Below, in pieces: positions 18,401-27,013 of a DNA stretch of 64,000 bases. The notes beneath the pieces are model-generated. The model had not been told where the DNA came from. It saw only the letters and a program-made list of their open reading frames with translations, and did not search any database. Positions within the stretch are counted from its first letter, which is position 1. The number at the start of each line of letters is the position of its first letter. The stretch spans positions 62,001-126,000 of the forward strand of contig CATLPD010000001.1 in the NCBI GenBank assembly GCA_950054485.1, given 5' to 3'. Both the position numbers and the translations under genes were made by a program. The stretch comes from an uncultured Alphaproteobacteria bacterium. Lineage in GTDB: Bacteria; Pseudomonadota; Alphaproteobacteria; Micavibrionales; CSBR16-224.

Positions 18401-19100
18401 GATATTTATAAACGCCATCTACTGTTTCCTGCAGGCTGCCATGCTCGTTTATAATACGGCGAAAGGCCTTACGATGACTGACAATATCTTTCACAAGTGC
18501 GATAAACTGTTCTTCGGCAACCTCGGGGGTAATCAGCTTAACAGCCTTGGCCAAGGCTGACGTCGGATCATCCTGCGCCGCGTTCAAAACTTCGGCCTGG
18601 GCGTTGCGCAATATATTATAGGCGTCTTCTTCGTCCATCACCTTGAACGATGGCGGTACGCCGGATTCGATCGGAAACTTCTGGATCAGGGTTTGCGACA
18701 ATGAATGGATCGTCTGGATTTTAATACCTTCAGGCGCCTCTAGAAAACGGGTGAATAATTGCCGCGCATGGTTGCGCATGGCTTCATCCGGCTTCTTACC
18801 CGTCAATTTTTTCAAACTTTTATCCAGATCGGCATCGCTGCAAATTGCCCAGCCGCTCAATTCGCGCCGGATACGTTTTTGCATCAGGGCCGCAGCCGCA
18901 GTTGTAAACGTCACGCACAGAATATCTTCGGGGGCATTCCCCTCCAACAACAAACGCAAAACGCGATCGGTCAAAACTTTGGTTTTGCCTGTCCCCGCAT
19001 TCGCCGTCAGCCAGACACTGGCCTCGGGGTCTGATGCCGTCCGCTGAACCTTATCCGGATCAAGGGCCGAAGCATTAAATGTTTTCTTTTGTGAACTCAT
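15489..19100 (-). CDS. addA: AddA, helicase-nuclease subunit for double-strand break repair
   Basis: UvrD-type 3'-5' helicase with a C-terminal nuclease; with AddB it resects double-strand breaks for RecA. Visible motifs: Walker A ANAGTGKTK near residue 33, VTFTTAAA, LVDEAQDTSPEQW (Walker B), GDEKQSIFSFQGADP, TFRST, TVHGAKGLEAP and VAMTRAADRLYV. The RecB-type nuclease at the C-terminus carries IVDYKSNRD, the active-site DYK. At 1203 residues it matches the alphaproteobacterial AddA class. Its ATG overlaps the addB stop (ATGA), so the two subunits are made together. The last residues are a basic Lys/Thr tail. Confidence 0.96.
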   Translation of the reverse strand: MSSQKKTFNASALDPDKVQRTASDPEASVWLTANAGTGKTKVLTDRVLRLLLEGNAPEDILCVTFTTAAAALMQKRIRRELSGWAICSDADLDKSLKKLTGKKPDEAMRNHARQLFTRFLEAPEGIKIQTIHSLSQTLIQKFPIESGVPPSFKVMDEEDAYNILRNAQAEVLNAAQDDPTSALAKAVKLITPEVAEEQFIALVKDIVSHRKAFRRIINEHGSLQETVDGVYKYLNATPGLKVQDIKLMMGDDTSAGVVGPKTHDLRQAVQLMKGGSKTDIERAETLEIWLDASVEERALMFDEYCKLFLTEAGDIRKTLATKQAEDARDIMQEEALRLEAVLEDIKTANVARGTEALLVLGDAILTSYERRKKTANYLDYDDLIDKAATLMRDETKADWALKKMPGDLKHILVDEAQDTSPEQWRIVSALMTGMLADKKNAKSKTLFVVGDEKQSIFSFQGADPTEFMNRKKFFEKLITGAGGKWRDVDMDITFRSTQGILDAVDAVFQGENADGIKGDKDKDVKHISFREGHSALVEINPPVTGQRSKGDIDSWSVPDTMEDLSDASLDLAEEIADRIQNWLDSGEKLDARGREIIPSDIMILVRRRSQFIHYMVRALKRRDIPVAGVDRMILSDQIAVKDMLALGEVMLHRKDDYKLAVLLKSPIIGMTDQQLEDLALGRENSLWEALEKRAESRAKKNTVYKKTYEYLAALSETLKTQSVYDFYSNILMKESPGSGKSGLASIYKRLGNEAEDPMVEFLNALERFEKDHPPSLQSFIHWLEAGEAEIKREMSLDTNQPKINIMTVHGAKGLEAPIVILPDTTGVPADNIAARPRLLWPKGDRKVPLWVPTTAQENDIFKREKAIIENARDDEFKRLLYVAMTRAADRLYVYGHQNRDTMRNLSWHKMMSDGLMQNLGDHLDIEEIDAEQEKYKITYRTSQTAQAQNDGVKTHIRQKKTIMPDWARVAAKAEKPAYPSFTPSQAADKNAADNDNEKLYPSPLEKADQKVDIFKRGTVTHNLLEFLPRISPDKREATAKRYLAQKAYGFSAKQQAEMWDQIDKVLKNRDYSFIFASGSKAEVNISGLIKVNGDMHQLNGQIDRLVVRGDDVWIVDYKSNRDIPSSEAETKGLYIGQMAAYRHVLQGIYPKKNIRCALLWTRAPKWQELSSKSMDAAAEKLGLGKDTPKTSSAQSKTTKKRAP

Positions 19101-22100
19101 TTTTTAGGCCCCCGCGGTTTTTTGCGTTTTTGACGTCCGGATGTTGCCTTTTCGACTTTCTCGCTCAGATTCTTACCCATGCCATGCCCCCATTCAAAAC
19201 TGCGGCTCAGGTGATCATACGGCAGATATCGCGGCATAACGCCCGGGCGCGGCGTCACCAGATAAGGGTTATTTTCATCGGCGAAGTGGGTCAACAATTT
19301 TGTCAGCCCTTCCAGTGCCTCGGCCTGCAGCCGTTCGACGTCTTCGATACGTGTAATCTGACCACCCGGGCGACCACCGGATAATTTCCAATATTCAAGG
19401 GCCCCGACACCTTTGGCATCGATCCCTTCAAAACCACCGGACATGGCAATCAGCGCTTCCAGTGTTAATTGCGGTGAAAGCCCGCTGTCGATATCCTTTT
19501 TAGAGGGGATGCCACCTGTCTTGTAATCAATAATCGACAGCGTGTCGTCCATCCATTCGTCAATTCTGTCTGCAATGGCAGTCAGTACGAAACGGCCCTT
19601 TTCGGTATCCAGATTCATTCTGCCCGGAATTTCGGTTTTCAGGGTTTTCGAAAACTCCTCCCGTCCGGTTTCATATTCAACGAACCATTTGGCCATACGT
19701 TCGAAACGCGGCCACCAGAAAGCACGCACAGACGGATTATCCATGCGCTGTTCAAACGCCTTTTGTCCGATTTCAAGCAGTTTTTCTTCTGCGTTTTTCG
19801 GCATTTTATCAGGATACTGGCGTTTGAATTCGTCTAAAGCCTCATGAATGATATTTCCACGCTCGGCAAAGCTGGGATCTGCATCAATCGGATCTTTGGG
19901 ATAAAGTTTTAAAACATGACGTGCATACACCGCATAGGGGTCACGCAATAATTGTTCAATTGCAGACACTGAAAAACGGCGCGGGCGGAATTTTTCCGGC
20001 GGCATCGGCGCTGGCGGGTCAATTGGCTGAACCTTCGACGGGCGATGCAGGGCTGCATTAATTTCAAGCACCTGTGATTTCGGGTTCAGCTTGTCAGCTA
20101 TCCCTAAGCCTTCCAGCAGCATTTCAAGGCGCGTCAAAAACGGTGAGGCAACAGCAGGCGCATTCCCTGAACGTTCACCACGTGTCAATGTCGTGTTTTT
20201 ATTGGATACACCCTGTACAAAATCGAAGGCCGCATAACCGATTTCTGTTTCAATCGGCGACAATCCCAATTGTTCGCGCAAGGCCGGCGACAGCCAGAAT
20301 TTTTCACGCTGTTTTCCCGGCCAATTGGCCTCGGTCAGGCCTGCTACAATATTCAGGTCCGAGCGAAATAAATGCGCCTTGTCAGGCTGAACGATGCGGA
20401 TACGCGGGTGTGTTTCCGATTTATGCTTCGCATCGCGCACATAAAATTTAATAATTTCGGTATAATCAGTCCCGGTCATGTCAGGCAGAATATCGCCTGC
20501 ATTCAAAAGATGGGTTAAAAGGCGCTGAGCCTCCAATCCTGTCGGCCCCGCCCATAAGCTGTCCGCACCGGGAACTTCTTGTGTTTTAGCCATAGCCTCC
20601 ATAATACGTATATGGGCTGATAAAAGCTCTTTAAATGGAACAGGCTCTTTCGATGCCATTAGCTTTTGATCGTCTTGAATAGCGGTTTCAAAATCTGCCA
20701 ACCAAGCAGACAGTTCCTGATGCGTTTTTTCAAATTCAACTTTGCGTTCTTCCGATCTAAGACGTCCGGACACCGCATTAAAGGCAGCGCTCAAAGATTT
20801 TTTCATGCCTGAAAAACCGGGCCAGGGGCGTGGGCCGCGCAAGACCATATCCTCAAGAATTTCGGCTTGTTCACGGGCATTTTGCGCCGTCTTGCCCAAG
20901 GCCGTATAGGGCGATTTCAAAGCCTCCAACAACGGAATGGGCGCCAAATCGCTGACGGCCATTTCAGCACTATAGAACATAAAACGGCCCAATTGCGTTT
21001 CGATAAGTGACCCGCCCTCCTCGGGGCTGACACTGACATTCCAATACTGCATGCGGGCGGCAACCCTGTTTGCCAGATCGCGATCCGGTGTAATCAGCGT
21101 TGCGGTTGTATCGTCTTTTTCCAGCATTTCGCGTAGCTTCAAGGCAATGACACTGGATTCTTCCTGCTGCGTTCCTGCAACGATCATGTCCATACCGGTC
21201 AAAGCGATGGGGTCGATTTCATGATCTTTCGGCTCATTCTTTTTCGCCAGCGGTGAGCCTTTGGGAACAACTTTGTTTGATGGTCGCAATTTCGATTTAT
21301 CAAACAGCACCAGATCTTTCCATTTGTGTGTTGTGTTTGATGGTCGCATGGCCTCGCGCAGCAGTTTCAAACGTTCCTTCGCGCGTTGCGAGTGGGTCGA
21401 TGGTGTAGTCCCGAACCAATATTTGATATCCTCGCGGGACACTTTCATATCATCCAGCAGTTTTTTGTGCGCATATTGGGGGTGGGAATGGCCGATGGTC
21501 TCCCAGCTTTTGCCCATTTCCAGATCCAGCCCCTGGAATAGGATACGCACATTCGGGCCCTGCTTATGGGCCAGCGTTTCCAGCAAACCGGCCGTGCCTT
21601 TGGATACGCGGTGGAAACCGCCGAAAATCAGCGGGTGTTTTATCGGGTTCTTTTTGGCATGCTCGCCAATCAAGCCCAATACTTTTTCCTGCCGTTCAAC
21701 ACGATCCAAAACGCCAAGGTCTTTTTTAATTGCCGGCCAGATGTCGGTGACAATTTTCAAAATATTGCGCGTTTTAACCAAGTCACCCGGGAAATCTTCG
21801 GCATCCAGTTCTGACAGTTTTTTAAGCGGTACATTTGCTGCATGTAATTCGTCAATAAAACCTGCCAGCTCGCGCGCCAAACCAATAGCCGTACCCAGCG
21901 AGTCTGCCGTTTCGGGGTGTTTCAGAATTTCGCGGGCCAGATATAATTCACGATCCAGCTTTGAAACGGCAGGCGGCAGGTTCATCGCCTTTTCAACCAG
22001 GTCTTCATCGTTGGCGAAACGCAATGCCAGAACATCATCGTCAATGGCATCCAGCGTCAGAATTTCAGGCATAACCATCGGTTTACCGCCATTCAAATCC

Positions 22101-22261
22101 TGTAATTTTTCTTTAAGAAGGTCGCAAGACAAACGATCGGGCAACACAATTCCATAGTTTTTCAACTGCAACGGATTAAGTGTCGATTCCGATATCAGGC
22201 GGCGCGCCAGCATATCAAGAAAGTCAAAATCCGACGGAATGTTATAAAAATAAGCCGTCAT
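19097..22261 (-). CDS. addB: AddB, partner subunit of AddA
   Basis: 1054 residues, in the order addB-addA typical of alphaproteobacteria. The N-terminal half is an inactivated helicase-like scaffold (GGFHRVSKGTAGLLE, NIVAGLTEANWPG). The C-terminal PD-(D/E)XK nuclease is seen from RPRRFSVSAIEQLLRDPYAVYA through RGNIIHEALDEF to SIIDYKTG, the active-site Asp/Lys. No four-Cys iron-sulfur signature is visible, as expected for the alphaproteobacterial branch rather than the Bacillus branch. It ends in a very basic tail. The start is divergent from sdhC with a 155-bp gap. Confidence 0.95.
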   Translation of the reverse strand: MTAYFYNIPSDFDFLDMLARRLISESTLNPLQLKNYGIVLPDRLSCDLLKEKLQDLNGGKPMVMPEILTLDAIDDDVLALRFANDEDLVEKAMNLPPAVSKLDRELYLAREILKHPETADSLGTAIGLARELAGFIDELHAANVPLKKLSELDAEDFPGDLVKTRNILKIVTDIWPAIKKDLGVLDRVERQEKVLGLIGEHAKKNPIKHPLIFGGFHRVSKGTAGLLETLAHKQGPNVRILFQGLDLEMGKSWETIGHSHPQYAHKKLLDDMKVSREDIKYWFGTTPSTHSQRAKERLKLLREAMRPSNTTHKWKDLVLFDKSKLRPSNKVVPKGSPLAKKNEPKDHEIDPIALTGMDMIVAGTQQEESSVIALKLREMLEKDDTTATLITPDRDLANRVAARMQYWNVSVSPEEGGSLIETQLGRFMFYSAEMAVSDLAPIPLLEALKSPYTALGKTAQNAREQAEILEDMVLRGPRPWPGFSGMKKSLSAAFNAVSGRLRSEERKVEFEKTHQELSAWLADFETAIQDDQKLMASKEPVPFKELLSAHIRIMEAMAKTQEVPGADSLWAGPTGLEAQRLLTHLLNAGDILPDMTGTDYTEIIKFYVRDAKHKSETHPRIRIVQPDKAHLFRSDLNIVAGLTEANWPGKQREKFWLSPALREQLGLSPIETEIGYAAFDFVQGVSNKNTTLTRGERSGNAPAVASPFLTRLEMLLEGLGIADKLNPKSQVLEINAALHRPSKVQPIDPPAPMPPEKFRPRRFSVSAIEQLLRDPYAVYARHVLKLYPKDPIDADPSFAERGNIIHEALDEFKRQYPDKMPKNAEEKLLEIGQKAFEQRMDNPSVRAFWWPRFERMAKWFVEYETGREEFSKTLKTEIPGRMNLDTEKGRFVLTAIADRIDEWMDDTLSIIDYKTGGIPSKKDIDSGLSPQLTLEALIAMSGGFEGIDAKGVGALEYWKLSGGRPGGQITRIEDVERLQAEALEGLTKLLTHFADENNPYLVTPRPGVMPRYLPYDHLSRSFEWGHGMGKNLSEKVEKATSGRQKRKKPRGPKK

Positions 22262-22303
22262 GGAATACCCTGTTTATGAATATTCCTATGTGTAGCTTTT
22301 TTA

Positions 22304-22316
22304 GACAGAGTCTGTC
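22304..22316. repeat. 13-bp palindrome between addB and sdhC
   Basis: GACAGA-G-TCTGTC is a perfect inverted repeat in the 155-bp divergent gap. A TTGACA-like element pointing toward addB overlaps its right arm (22313-22318 read on the minus strand). It could be an operator for either gene. The rest of the gap holds no gene. Confidence 0.45.
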
Positions 22317-22416
22317 AATATATATGTCGAATTTCCAAAGTGCATATTTTCCCTAGACCTCGCCCACGAAAGTCTTTATTTTAAGATCAGTTCGATAATA
22401 ATAAAGCAGTGCAATC

Positions 22417-22794
22417 ATGGCAAAACAACGTCCACTTTCCCCCCATTTACAGGTTTATAAACCGCAACTGACGTCGATGATGTCAATCATGCACCGTATC
22501 ACAGGCTTTGCATTGGCCGTCGGCCTGATTGTACCAACCTGGTGGCTGGTGTCTGTGACACAGGGGCCTGATGCCTTTATGCAGTTTCAAGAATTCATGC
22601 GCGGACCTGTCGGCCTGTCCCTGTTGGCCGGATGGGCATTTTCGCTGATTTATCACCTTTTAAATGGTTTGCGCCATTTGATGTGGGATACGGGACGCGG
22701 GTTGACATTACCCGAAGTTTACCGCAGCGGCTGGCTGGTTATTCTGGGCAGCGTTATCGTTACGGCTGCTCTGCTTTATTCTGCTTATAACTAA
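22417..22794 (+). CDS. sdhC: Succinate dehydrogenase cytochrome b556 subunit
   Basis: Membrane anchor of complex II. The 125 residues contain the family opener RPLSPHLQVYKPQLTSMMSIMHRITG, with Ser and Arg of the quinone pocket, and three helices (about 30-50, 65-82, 102-123). The LIYHLLNGLRHLMWD motif supplies the haem-ligand His. First gene of sdhC-D-A, with 12 bases to sdhD. No strong Shine-Dalgarno is visible before its ATG. Confidence 0.96.
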   Translation: MAKQRPLSPHLQVYKPQLTSMMSIMHRITGFALAVGLIVPTWWLVSVTQGPDAFMQFQEFMRGPVGLSLLAGWAFSLIYHLLNGLRHLMWDTGRGLTLPEVYRSGWLVILGSVIVTAALLYSAYN

Positions 22795-22806
22795 GGGACA
22801 CAAAAG

Positions 22807-23253
22807 ATGCCTTATATTCAAGATAACGAAAAATCGATCCGCACACCTTTGGGGCGCGCACGCAATCACGGCAGCGCGCAGGGCGGTACACATCACTGGT
22901 GGATGCAGCGCATCACATCTATTGCCTTGATCCCGCTGGTGATCTGGCTGTTGTCCTGTCTGGATTGTCTACTGACCCCGTCATTTGAACAAACCGTCAT
23001 GTGGCTGAACAATCCGTTTGTGGCTGTGACCATCGCGTTATTTGTTATTGTCGGGTTTTATCATGCATCAACCGGGATTCAGGTTGTGATTGAAGATTAC
23101 ATCCACTGCAAATCAGCCAAAATTACAGCCCTGATGCTGACCCATTTCACGTTCTTTGCAATGGCGGTGGCTTGCCTGTTTTCACTGCTGGTGATTAATT
23201 TTAAAACCAACCCGTTTTCAATTCCGATGCAAGAGGTAGGAATAATAGAATGA
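22807..23253 (+). CDS. sdhD: Succinate dehydrogenase hydrophobic anchor subunit
   Basis: 148 residues with three membrane helices (about 40-60, 73-95, 110-135). The opener [27 protein letters not shown] and the motif [17 protein letters not shown], which carries haem and quinone residues, are characteristic of alphaproteobacterial SdhD. The stop overlaps the sdhA start by 4 bases (ATGA), giving coupled translation of anchor and flavoprotein. Confidence 0.95.
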   Translation: MPYIQDNEKSIRTPLGRARNHGSAQGGTHHWWMQRITSIALIPLVIWLLSCLDCLLTPSFEQTVMWLNNPFVAVTIALFVIVGFYHASTGIQVVIEDYIHCKSAKITALMLTHFTFFAMAVACLFSLLVINFKTNPFSIPMQEVGIIE

Positions 23254-25055
23254 GCGATCAAAAAGTAACCCCCGCATATGAAGTCATTGACCATTTTTAC
23301 GACGTCGTCGTCGTCGGCGCTGGCGGCGCAGGTTTGCGTGCCACCTTCGGCATGGCGGAAAAGGGTCTGAAAACCGCCTGTATTTCAAAAGTATTCCCGA
23401 CCCGTTCGCACACGGTTGCAGCGCAGGGCGGCATATCGGCAGCCCTTGGGAATGCAGGTGAAGATGACTGGCGCTGGCATATGTATGACACCATTAAGGG
23501 GTCGGACTGGCTGGGCGATCAGGATGCGATCGAATATATGTGTAAGGAAGCCATTCCTGCCATTTACGAGCTGGAACACCAGGGCGTGCCGTTTTCACGC
23601 ACAGCCGCCGGTAAAATTTATCAGCGCGCCTTTGGCGGGATGACCACGCATTTCGGTGAGGGCACCGCGAAACGCACATGTGCCGCCGCCGACCGTACGG
23701 GTCACGCGATTTTGCATACTCTGTATCAACAATCGCTGCGTCATAAGGCCGAATTCTTTATTGAATATTTCGCAATGGACCTGATCATGGATGATGATGG
23801 GTCTTGCCGCGGTATTTCCGCCTGGAACCTTGAGGATGGCACATTGCATCGTTTCTTTGGCCATCAAACTGTATTGGCAACGGGCGGCTATGGCCGTGCC
23901 TTTTTCAGCTGTACATCTGCCCATACCTGCACCGGTGACGGAAACGGTATGGTTGCACGCGCGGGATTAGCCCTGCAGGACATGGAATTCATTCAATTCC
24001 ACCCAACGGGCATTTATGGTGCCGGCTGTCTGATGACAGAAGGTTGCCGCGGTGAAGGCGGATACTTGACGAATTCCGAAGGTGAGAGATTTATGGAGCG
24101 TTATGCACCATCCGCCAAAGACCTTGCATCCCGTGATGTCGTATCACGATCTATGACGATTGAAATCCGCGAAGGCCGCGGCGTTGGTAAGAAAAAAGAC
24201 CACATCCATCTGCATCTGGAACATCTGGACCCTGAAGTTATTCACCAGCGTCTGCCGGGTATTGCCGAAACGGCGAAGATTTTTGCCGGTGTTGATGCTA
24301 CCAAGGAGCCGATCCCTGTTCTGCCGACCGTCCATTACAATATGGGCGGTATTCCAACGAACTACAAAACAGAAGTCGTCAACCCAACCGCATCTGACCC
24401 ACACAAGGTTGTGCCCGGTCTGATGGCGATTGGCGAGGCAGCTTGCGTTTCCGTGCATGGTGCGAACCGTTTAGGATCGAACTCGCTGCTGGATCTGGTT
24501 GTCTTTGGGCGCGCTGCTGCACACCGCGCAGCCGAGCTGGTTAAACCTGGCACGCCGCATAAGCCTGTTCCGAAATCAAATGATGACTTCGGTATTGCAC
24601 GCCTTGATAAATTGCGCCATGCCAAGGGCGGCACATCGACCGCTGAACTGCGCGCTGATATGCAAGACACAATGCAAAGCCATTGTGCTGTTTTCCGCAC
24701 TGACGAAACCCTGAAAGAGGGCTGCGACAAGATGCAGAAACTGTGGGCAAAACAGGATGACCTGTCTGTCACCGACCGCTCAATGATCTGGAATTCGGAT
24801 CTGGTTGAAACGCTTGAACTGGAAAACCTGATGGCAAATGCTGTGACCTCGATCGAGGCCGCACATAACCGTAAAGAGTCCCGCGGCGCCCATGCGCACG
24901 AGGATTATCCCGATCGCAACGATGATGAATGGATGAAACACACCATTATTCGCATTGATGAAAAAGGTAAAACCGATATCTCATACCGCCCTGTCACTTT
25001 GACAACAATGACGGACGAGGTCGAGGCCGTTCCACCGAAAAAGCGTGTCTACTAA
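23250..25055 (+). CDS. sdhA: Succinate dehydrogenase flavoprotein subunit
   Basis: Oxidises succinate to fumarate using covalently bound FAD. The 601 residues contain the dinucleotide fold [18 protein letters not shown] and the FAD-attachment segment [17 protein letters not shown], with its His. The active-site region [21 protein letters not shown], the HYNMGGIP block and [21 protein letters not shown] follow. Length and motifs are fully standard. sdhB is not next; it lies 4.3 kb further on. Confidence 0.97.
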   Translation: MSDQKVTPAYEVIDHFYDVVVVGAGGAGLRATFGMAEKGLKTACISKVFPTRSHTVAAQGGISAALGNAGEDDWRWHMYDTIKGSDWLGDQDAIEYMCKEAIPAIYELEHQGVPFSRTAAGKIYQRAFGGMTTHFGEGTAKRTCAAADRTGHAILHTLYQQSLRHKAEFFIEYFAMDLIMDDDGSCRGISAWNLEDGTLHRFFGHQTVLATGGYGRAFFSCTSAHTCTGDGNGMVARAGLALQDMEFIQFHPTGIYGAGCLMTEGCRGEGGYLTNSEGERFMERYAPSAKDLASRDVVSRSMTIEIREGRGVGKKKDHIHLHLEHLDPEVIHQRLPGIAETAKIFAGVDATKEPIPVLPTVHYNMGGIPTNYKTEVVNPTASDPHKVVPGLMAIGEAACVSVHGANRLGSNSLLDLVVFGRAAAHRAAELVKPGTPHKPVPKSNDDFGIARLDKLRHAKGGTSTAELRADMQDTMQSHCAVFRTDETLKEGCDKMQKLWAKQDDLSVTDRSMIWNSDLVETLELENLMANAVTSIEAAHNRKESRGAHAHEDYPDRNDDEWMKHTIIRIDEKGKTDISYRPVTLTTMTDEVEAVPPKKRVY

Positions 25056-25065
25056 CATATTTTAA

Positions 25066-25094
25066 TTGACATAATGCCAAATATCTGCTAGATT
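25066..25094 (+). promoter_or_regulatory. Sigma-70-type promoter for the small gene pair
   Basis: TTGACA at 25066-25071, a 17-base spacer starting TAAT and ending TGC, then TAGATT at 25089-25094. Transcription would start near 25101, ahead of the 98-residue gene. The same TTGACATAAT...TGC-TA design recurs at 34855. Confidence 0.65.
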
Positions 25095-25127
25095 TATCTT
25101 GTTATTTTCATACAGGAGATCCATGCG

Positions 25128-25424
25128 ATGGAGCAAAAATCTTTAAAAGAGATGTTTTCACAAAAACATGATGGGAACTATCGTTTTTATTCTGCCGTCA
25201 GCTGGGAAGAAGACGGTACCAAACAACAATTGGCCGCTTTCGAACATAAACACAACGAATACAGCATTATCAAAAAAATCCGTAAAAAAGGTGTCGAGCC
25301 CGAATTTGCCCTAGTCGCCGCAAAGGTGTCTTTTGACGAAGCTGACAAAGAAATCATCCGATATAGCCGTGAAGTTTTTGAGGAAAACCGCAAAATGAAC
25401 GCGGAAATGAGAACCCTATCTTAA
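25128..25424 (+). CDS. Small unknown protein (98 aa)
   Basis: Not recognised. 98 residues, highly charged, no signal peptide or membrane helix. It begins EQKSLKEMFSQKHDGNYRFYSAVSWEEDG; a beta-rich first half is followed by a predicted helix (about 65-95, DEADKEIIRYSREVFEENRKMNAEM). The opening LKEMF and the following DGNYR echo the next gene (LKDMF, DGNYR), so the two look like diverged copies. AGGAG precedes the ATG, and it has its own promoter. It interrupts the usual sdhA-sdhB adjacency. Confidence 0.7.
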   Translation: MEQKSLKEMFSQKHDGNYRFYSAVSWEEDGTKQQLAAFEHKHNEYSIIKKIRKKGVEPEFALVAAKVSFDEADKEIIRYSREVFEENRKMNAEMRTLS

Positions 25425-25449
25425 GATTTTATACTTTAACGGAAACAGA

Positions 25450-25836
25450 ATGACCGAGACATTTGACCAAAAGCAGTTAAAAGATATGTTCGAGGCCGCC
25501 ACTAACAAAAGCGGTCTCAGCTATCGCTTAGGGCGTCAAAAGCCTGACGAAAGCTGGGTACAATATTCTGCCCAGCAAAAGGATGACGGCAATTATCGCC
25601 TGATCGAAAAACAACTGCCTTTCGGTGAAGACCATGTTCTCTGCGACACGTATCGTGTTTTTTCCGATGATAAATCACCCGAGAACATCAAACGTACAAT
25701 CGCTGCGCTTGACCATATCTCTGAAATGGAATCCGAGGAAAGGCATAAAAAACTGGATGCTTTTTTGGCCCTTGTAGATTCAGAACTGGAAAGACGTTCA
25801 AGAGGCTACAAGCCCGCAAAAAAGCCATCAGCTTAA
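25450..25836 (+). CDS. Small unknown protein (128 aa)
   Basis: Not recognised. 128 residues, soluble, charged. Residues 1-75 look beta-rich (SGLSYRLGRQKPDESWVQYSAQQ, DGNYRLIEKQLPFGE); residues 78-115 are helical and acidic/basic (SPENIKRTIAALDHISEMESEERHKKLD), ending in a basic RSRGYKPAKKPSA tail. It shares LKxMF and DGNYR with the preceding gene, from which it is 25 bases away and with which it is probably transcribed. Confidence 0.7.
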   Translation: MTETFDQKQLKDMFEAATNKSGLSYRLGRQKPDESWVQYSAQQKDDGNYRLIEKQLPFGEDHVLCDTYRVFSDDKSPENIKRTIAALDHISEMESEERHKKLDAFLALVDSELERRSRGYKPAKKPSA

Positions 25837-25972
25837 ATACATTTAAAACGGAACTGATTCGTTTTTGTGCTTTGGCAGCTTTTTCCAAGACCTACATATA
25901 GTGGCCACTCCACCACCGAAACCGAAAATATAGTATGTGGCAAGAATTTAGCCGTTTTTACTAGCATAGCGC

Positions 25973-26001
25973 TTGACTTGCATGCCCTTGGGTCATATAC
26001 A
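25973..26001 (+). promoter_or_regulatory. Promoter for the 2-oxoglutarate oxygenase gene
   Basis: TTGACT at 25973-25978, a 17-base spacer, and TATACA at 25996-26001, followed by the ATG 46 bases on with AAAGGA before it. The preceding 136 bases after the small gene hold nothing else I can name. Confidence 0.6.
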
Positions 26002-26047
26002 ATAAGGCCGGATAGTAAGTGACACTAAACCGGAAAAGGACACGATA

Positions 26048-27010
26048 ATGTCTAATATATCTTCTCTTGATACCATCCCCGTTTTTGACCTGAATGATTA
26101 TGCCCGCGATAAGGAAAAATTTGCGGAAGAATTCGGCCAGGCTTTCCATGATTACGGCTTTGTCCGTTTGAAAAACCACGGCATTCCGGAAGATACTCTA
26201 CAAGCCGCCGAAGATGTGACACGCCGCTTTTTCCAATTGCAAGATATTCAAAAAGTGAAATATTCATTTCCCGAGCATGACTTCCAAGTCGGCTTTACAA
26301 AAAATAATGAAATGGCAAACGGCCAGACCGAAGCGGACCTGAAAGAATATTTCATGGTCTGCCGCGACCACCGCCGTAATGCCGACAGCGAAACACCTGA
26401 AACACCCGCCATTAATGAGTTGCCAGATTTTCAGGATAAAACCTACGATCTTTACTATGCTTTCAATGACCTGGTCGCGCGGGTTTTACAACCGTTGGCC
26501 CTGCACATGGGTGAAGATGAAAACTGGTTTGCAAAGCGTAACGACAAATCTGAAGATATGATGCGCATGATCCATTACCCGTCAGGTGGGAATGCATCAA
26601 GCCACACAGACATGAGCCTTTTGACAATTTTGCGCGCTGAACAGCCCGGCTTGTTTGTCACTGCACGCAACGGTCAGGAACTGCCTGTTGTCGCCAAGGA
26701 AGGCGAGCTGATTTTGAACGGTGGCAAAGCCCTGGCCGGCCTGACAAACAATTATTTCAAACCGTCTTACCACCGTGTTGAAGTCATTTCGGACAAGCCG
26801 CGTCAGACAATCGTTTATTTCTCGCACCTGAACGCGAATACGATGTTGGATACGGTCGAGAAATTCCGTGATTATGACGGTGGTTTGGAACAGGAAAGCT
26901 GGTATCAACGCCTGTCGACGTTCCCGATCAATTACCGTCAGTATTCGATCGAACGTCTGGCAAAGAACTTTGCACATAAGCAAAAGGCGACATCAAAAGA
27001 AGCCGCCTAA
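26048..27010 (+). CDS. Isopenicillin-N-synthase-like 2OG-Fe(II) oxygenase
   Basis: 320 residues. The N-terminal DIOX_N block (IPVFDLNDYARDKEKFAEEFGQAFHDYGFVRLKNHGI) is followed by the double-stranded beta-helix core. Iron ligands are visible as His186-x-Asp188 (SSHTDMSLLTI) and His242 (PSYHRV), with Arg252 ten residues later as the 2-oxoglutarate anchor. Substrate cannot be told; bacterial members act on small molecules rather than penicillin precursors. It lies inside the sdhA-sdhB interval under its own promoter and is convergent with the PEP-utilising fusion (3-base gap). Confidence 0.9.
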   Translation: MSNISSLDTIPVFDLNDYARDKEKFAEEFGQAFHDYGFVRLKNHGIPEDTLQAAEDVTRRFFQLQDIQKVKYSFPEHDFQVGFTKNNEMANGQTEADLKEYFMVCRDHRRNADSETPETPAINELPDFQDKTYDLYYAFNDLVARVLQPLALHMGEDENWFAKRNDKSEDMMRMIHYPSGGNASSHTDMSLLTILRAEQPGLFVTARNGQELPVVAKEGELILNGGKALAGLTNNYFKPSYHRVEVISDKPRQTIVYFSHLNANTMLDTVEKFRDYDGGLEQESWYQRLSTFPINYRQYSIERLAKNFAHKQKATSKEAA

Positions 27011-27013
27011 GAA

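Noticed and set aside
21261-22157. A 298-codon open frame on the plus strand opposite addB
   Set aside because: It is antisense to a well-matched nuclease-helicase gene, its translation is Ser/Arg-rich as expected of a shadow frame, and it has no ribosome site.
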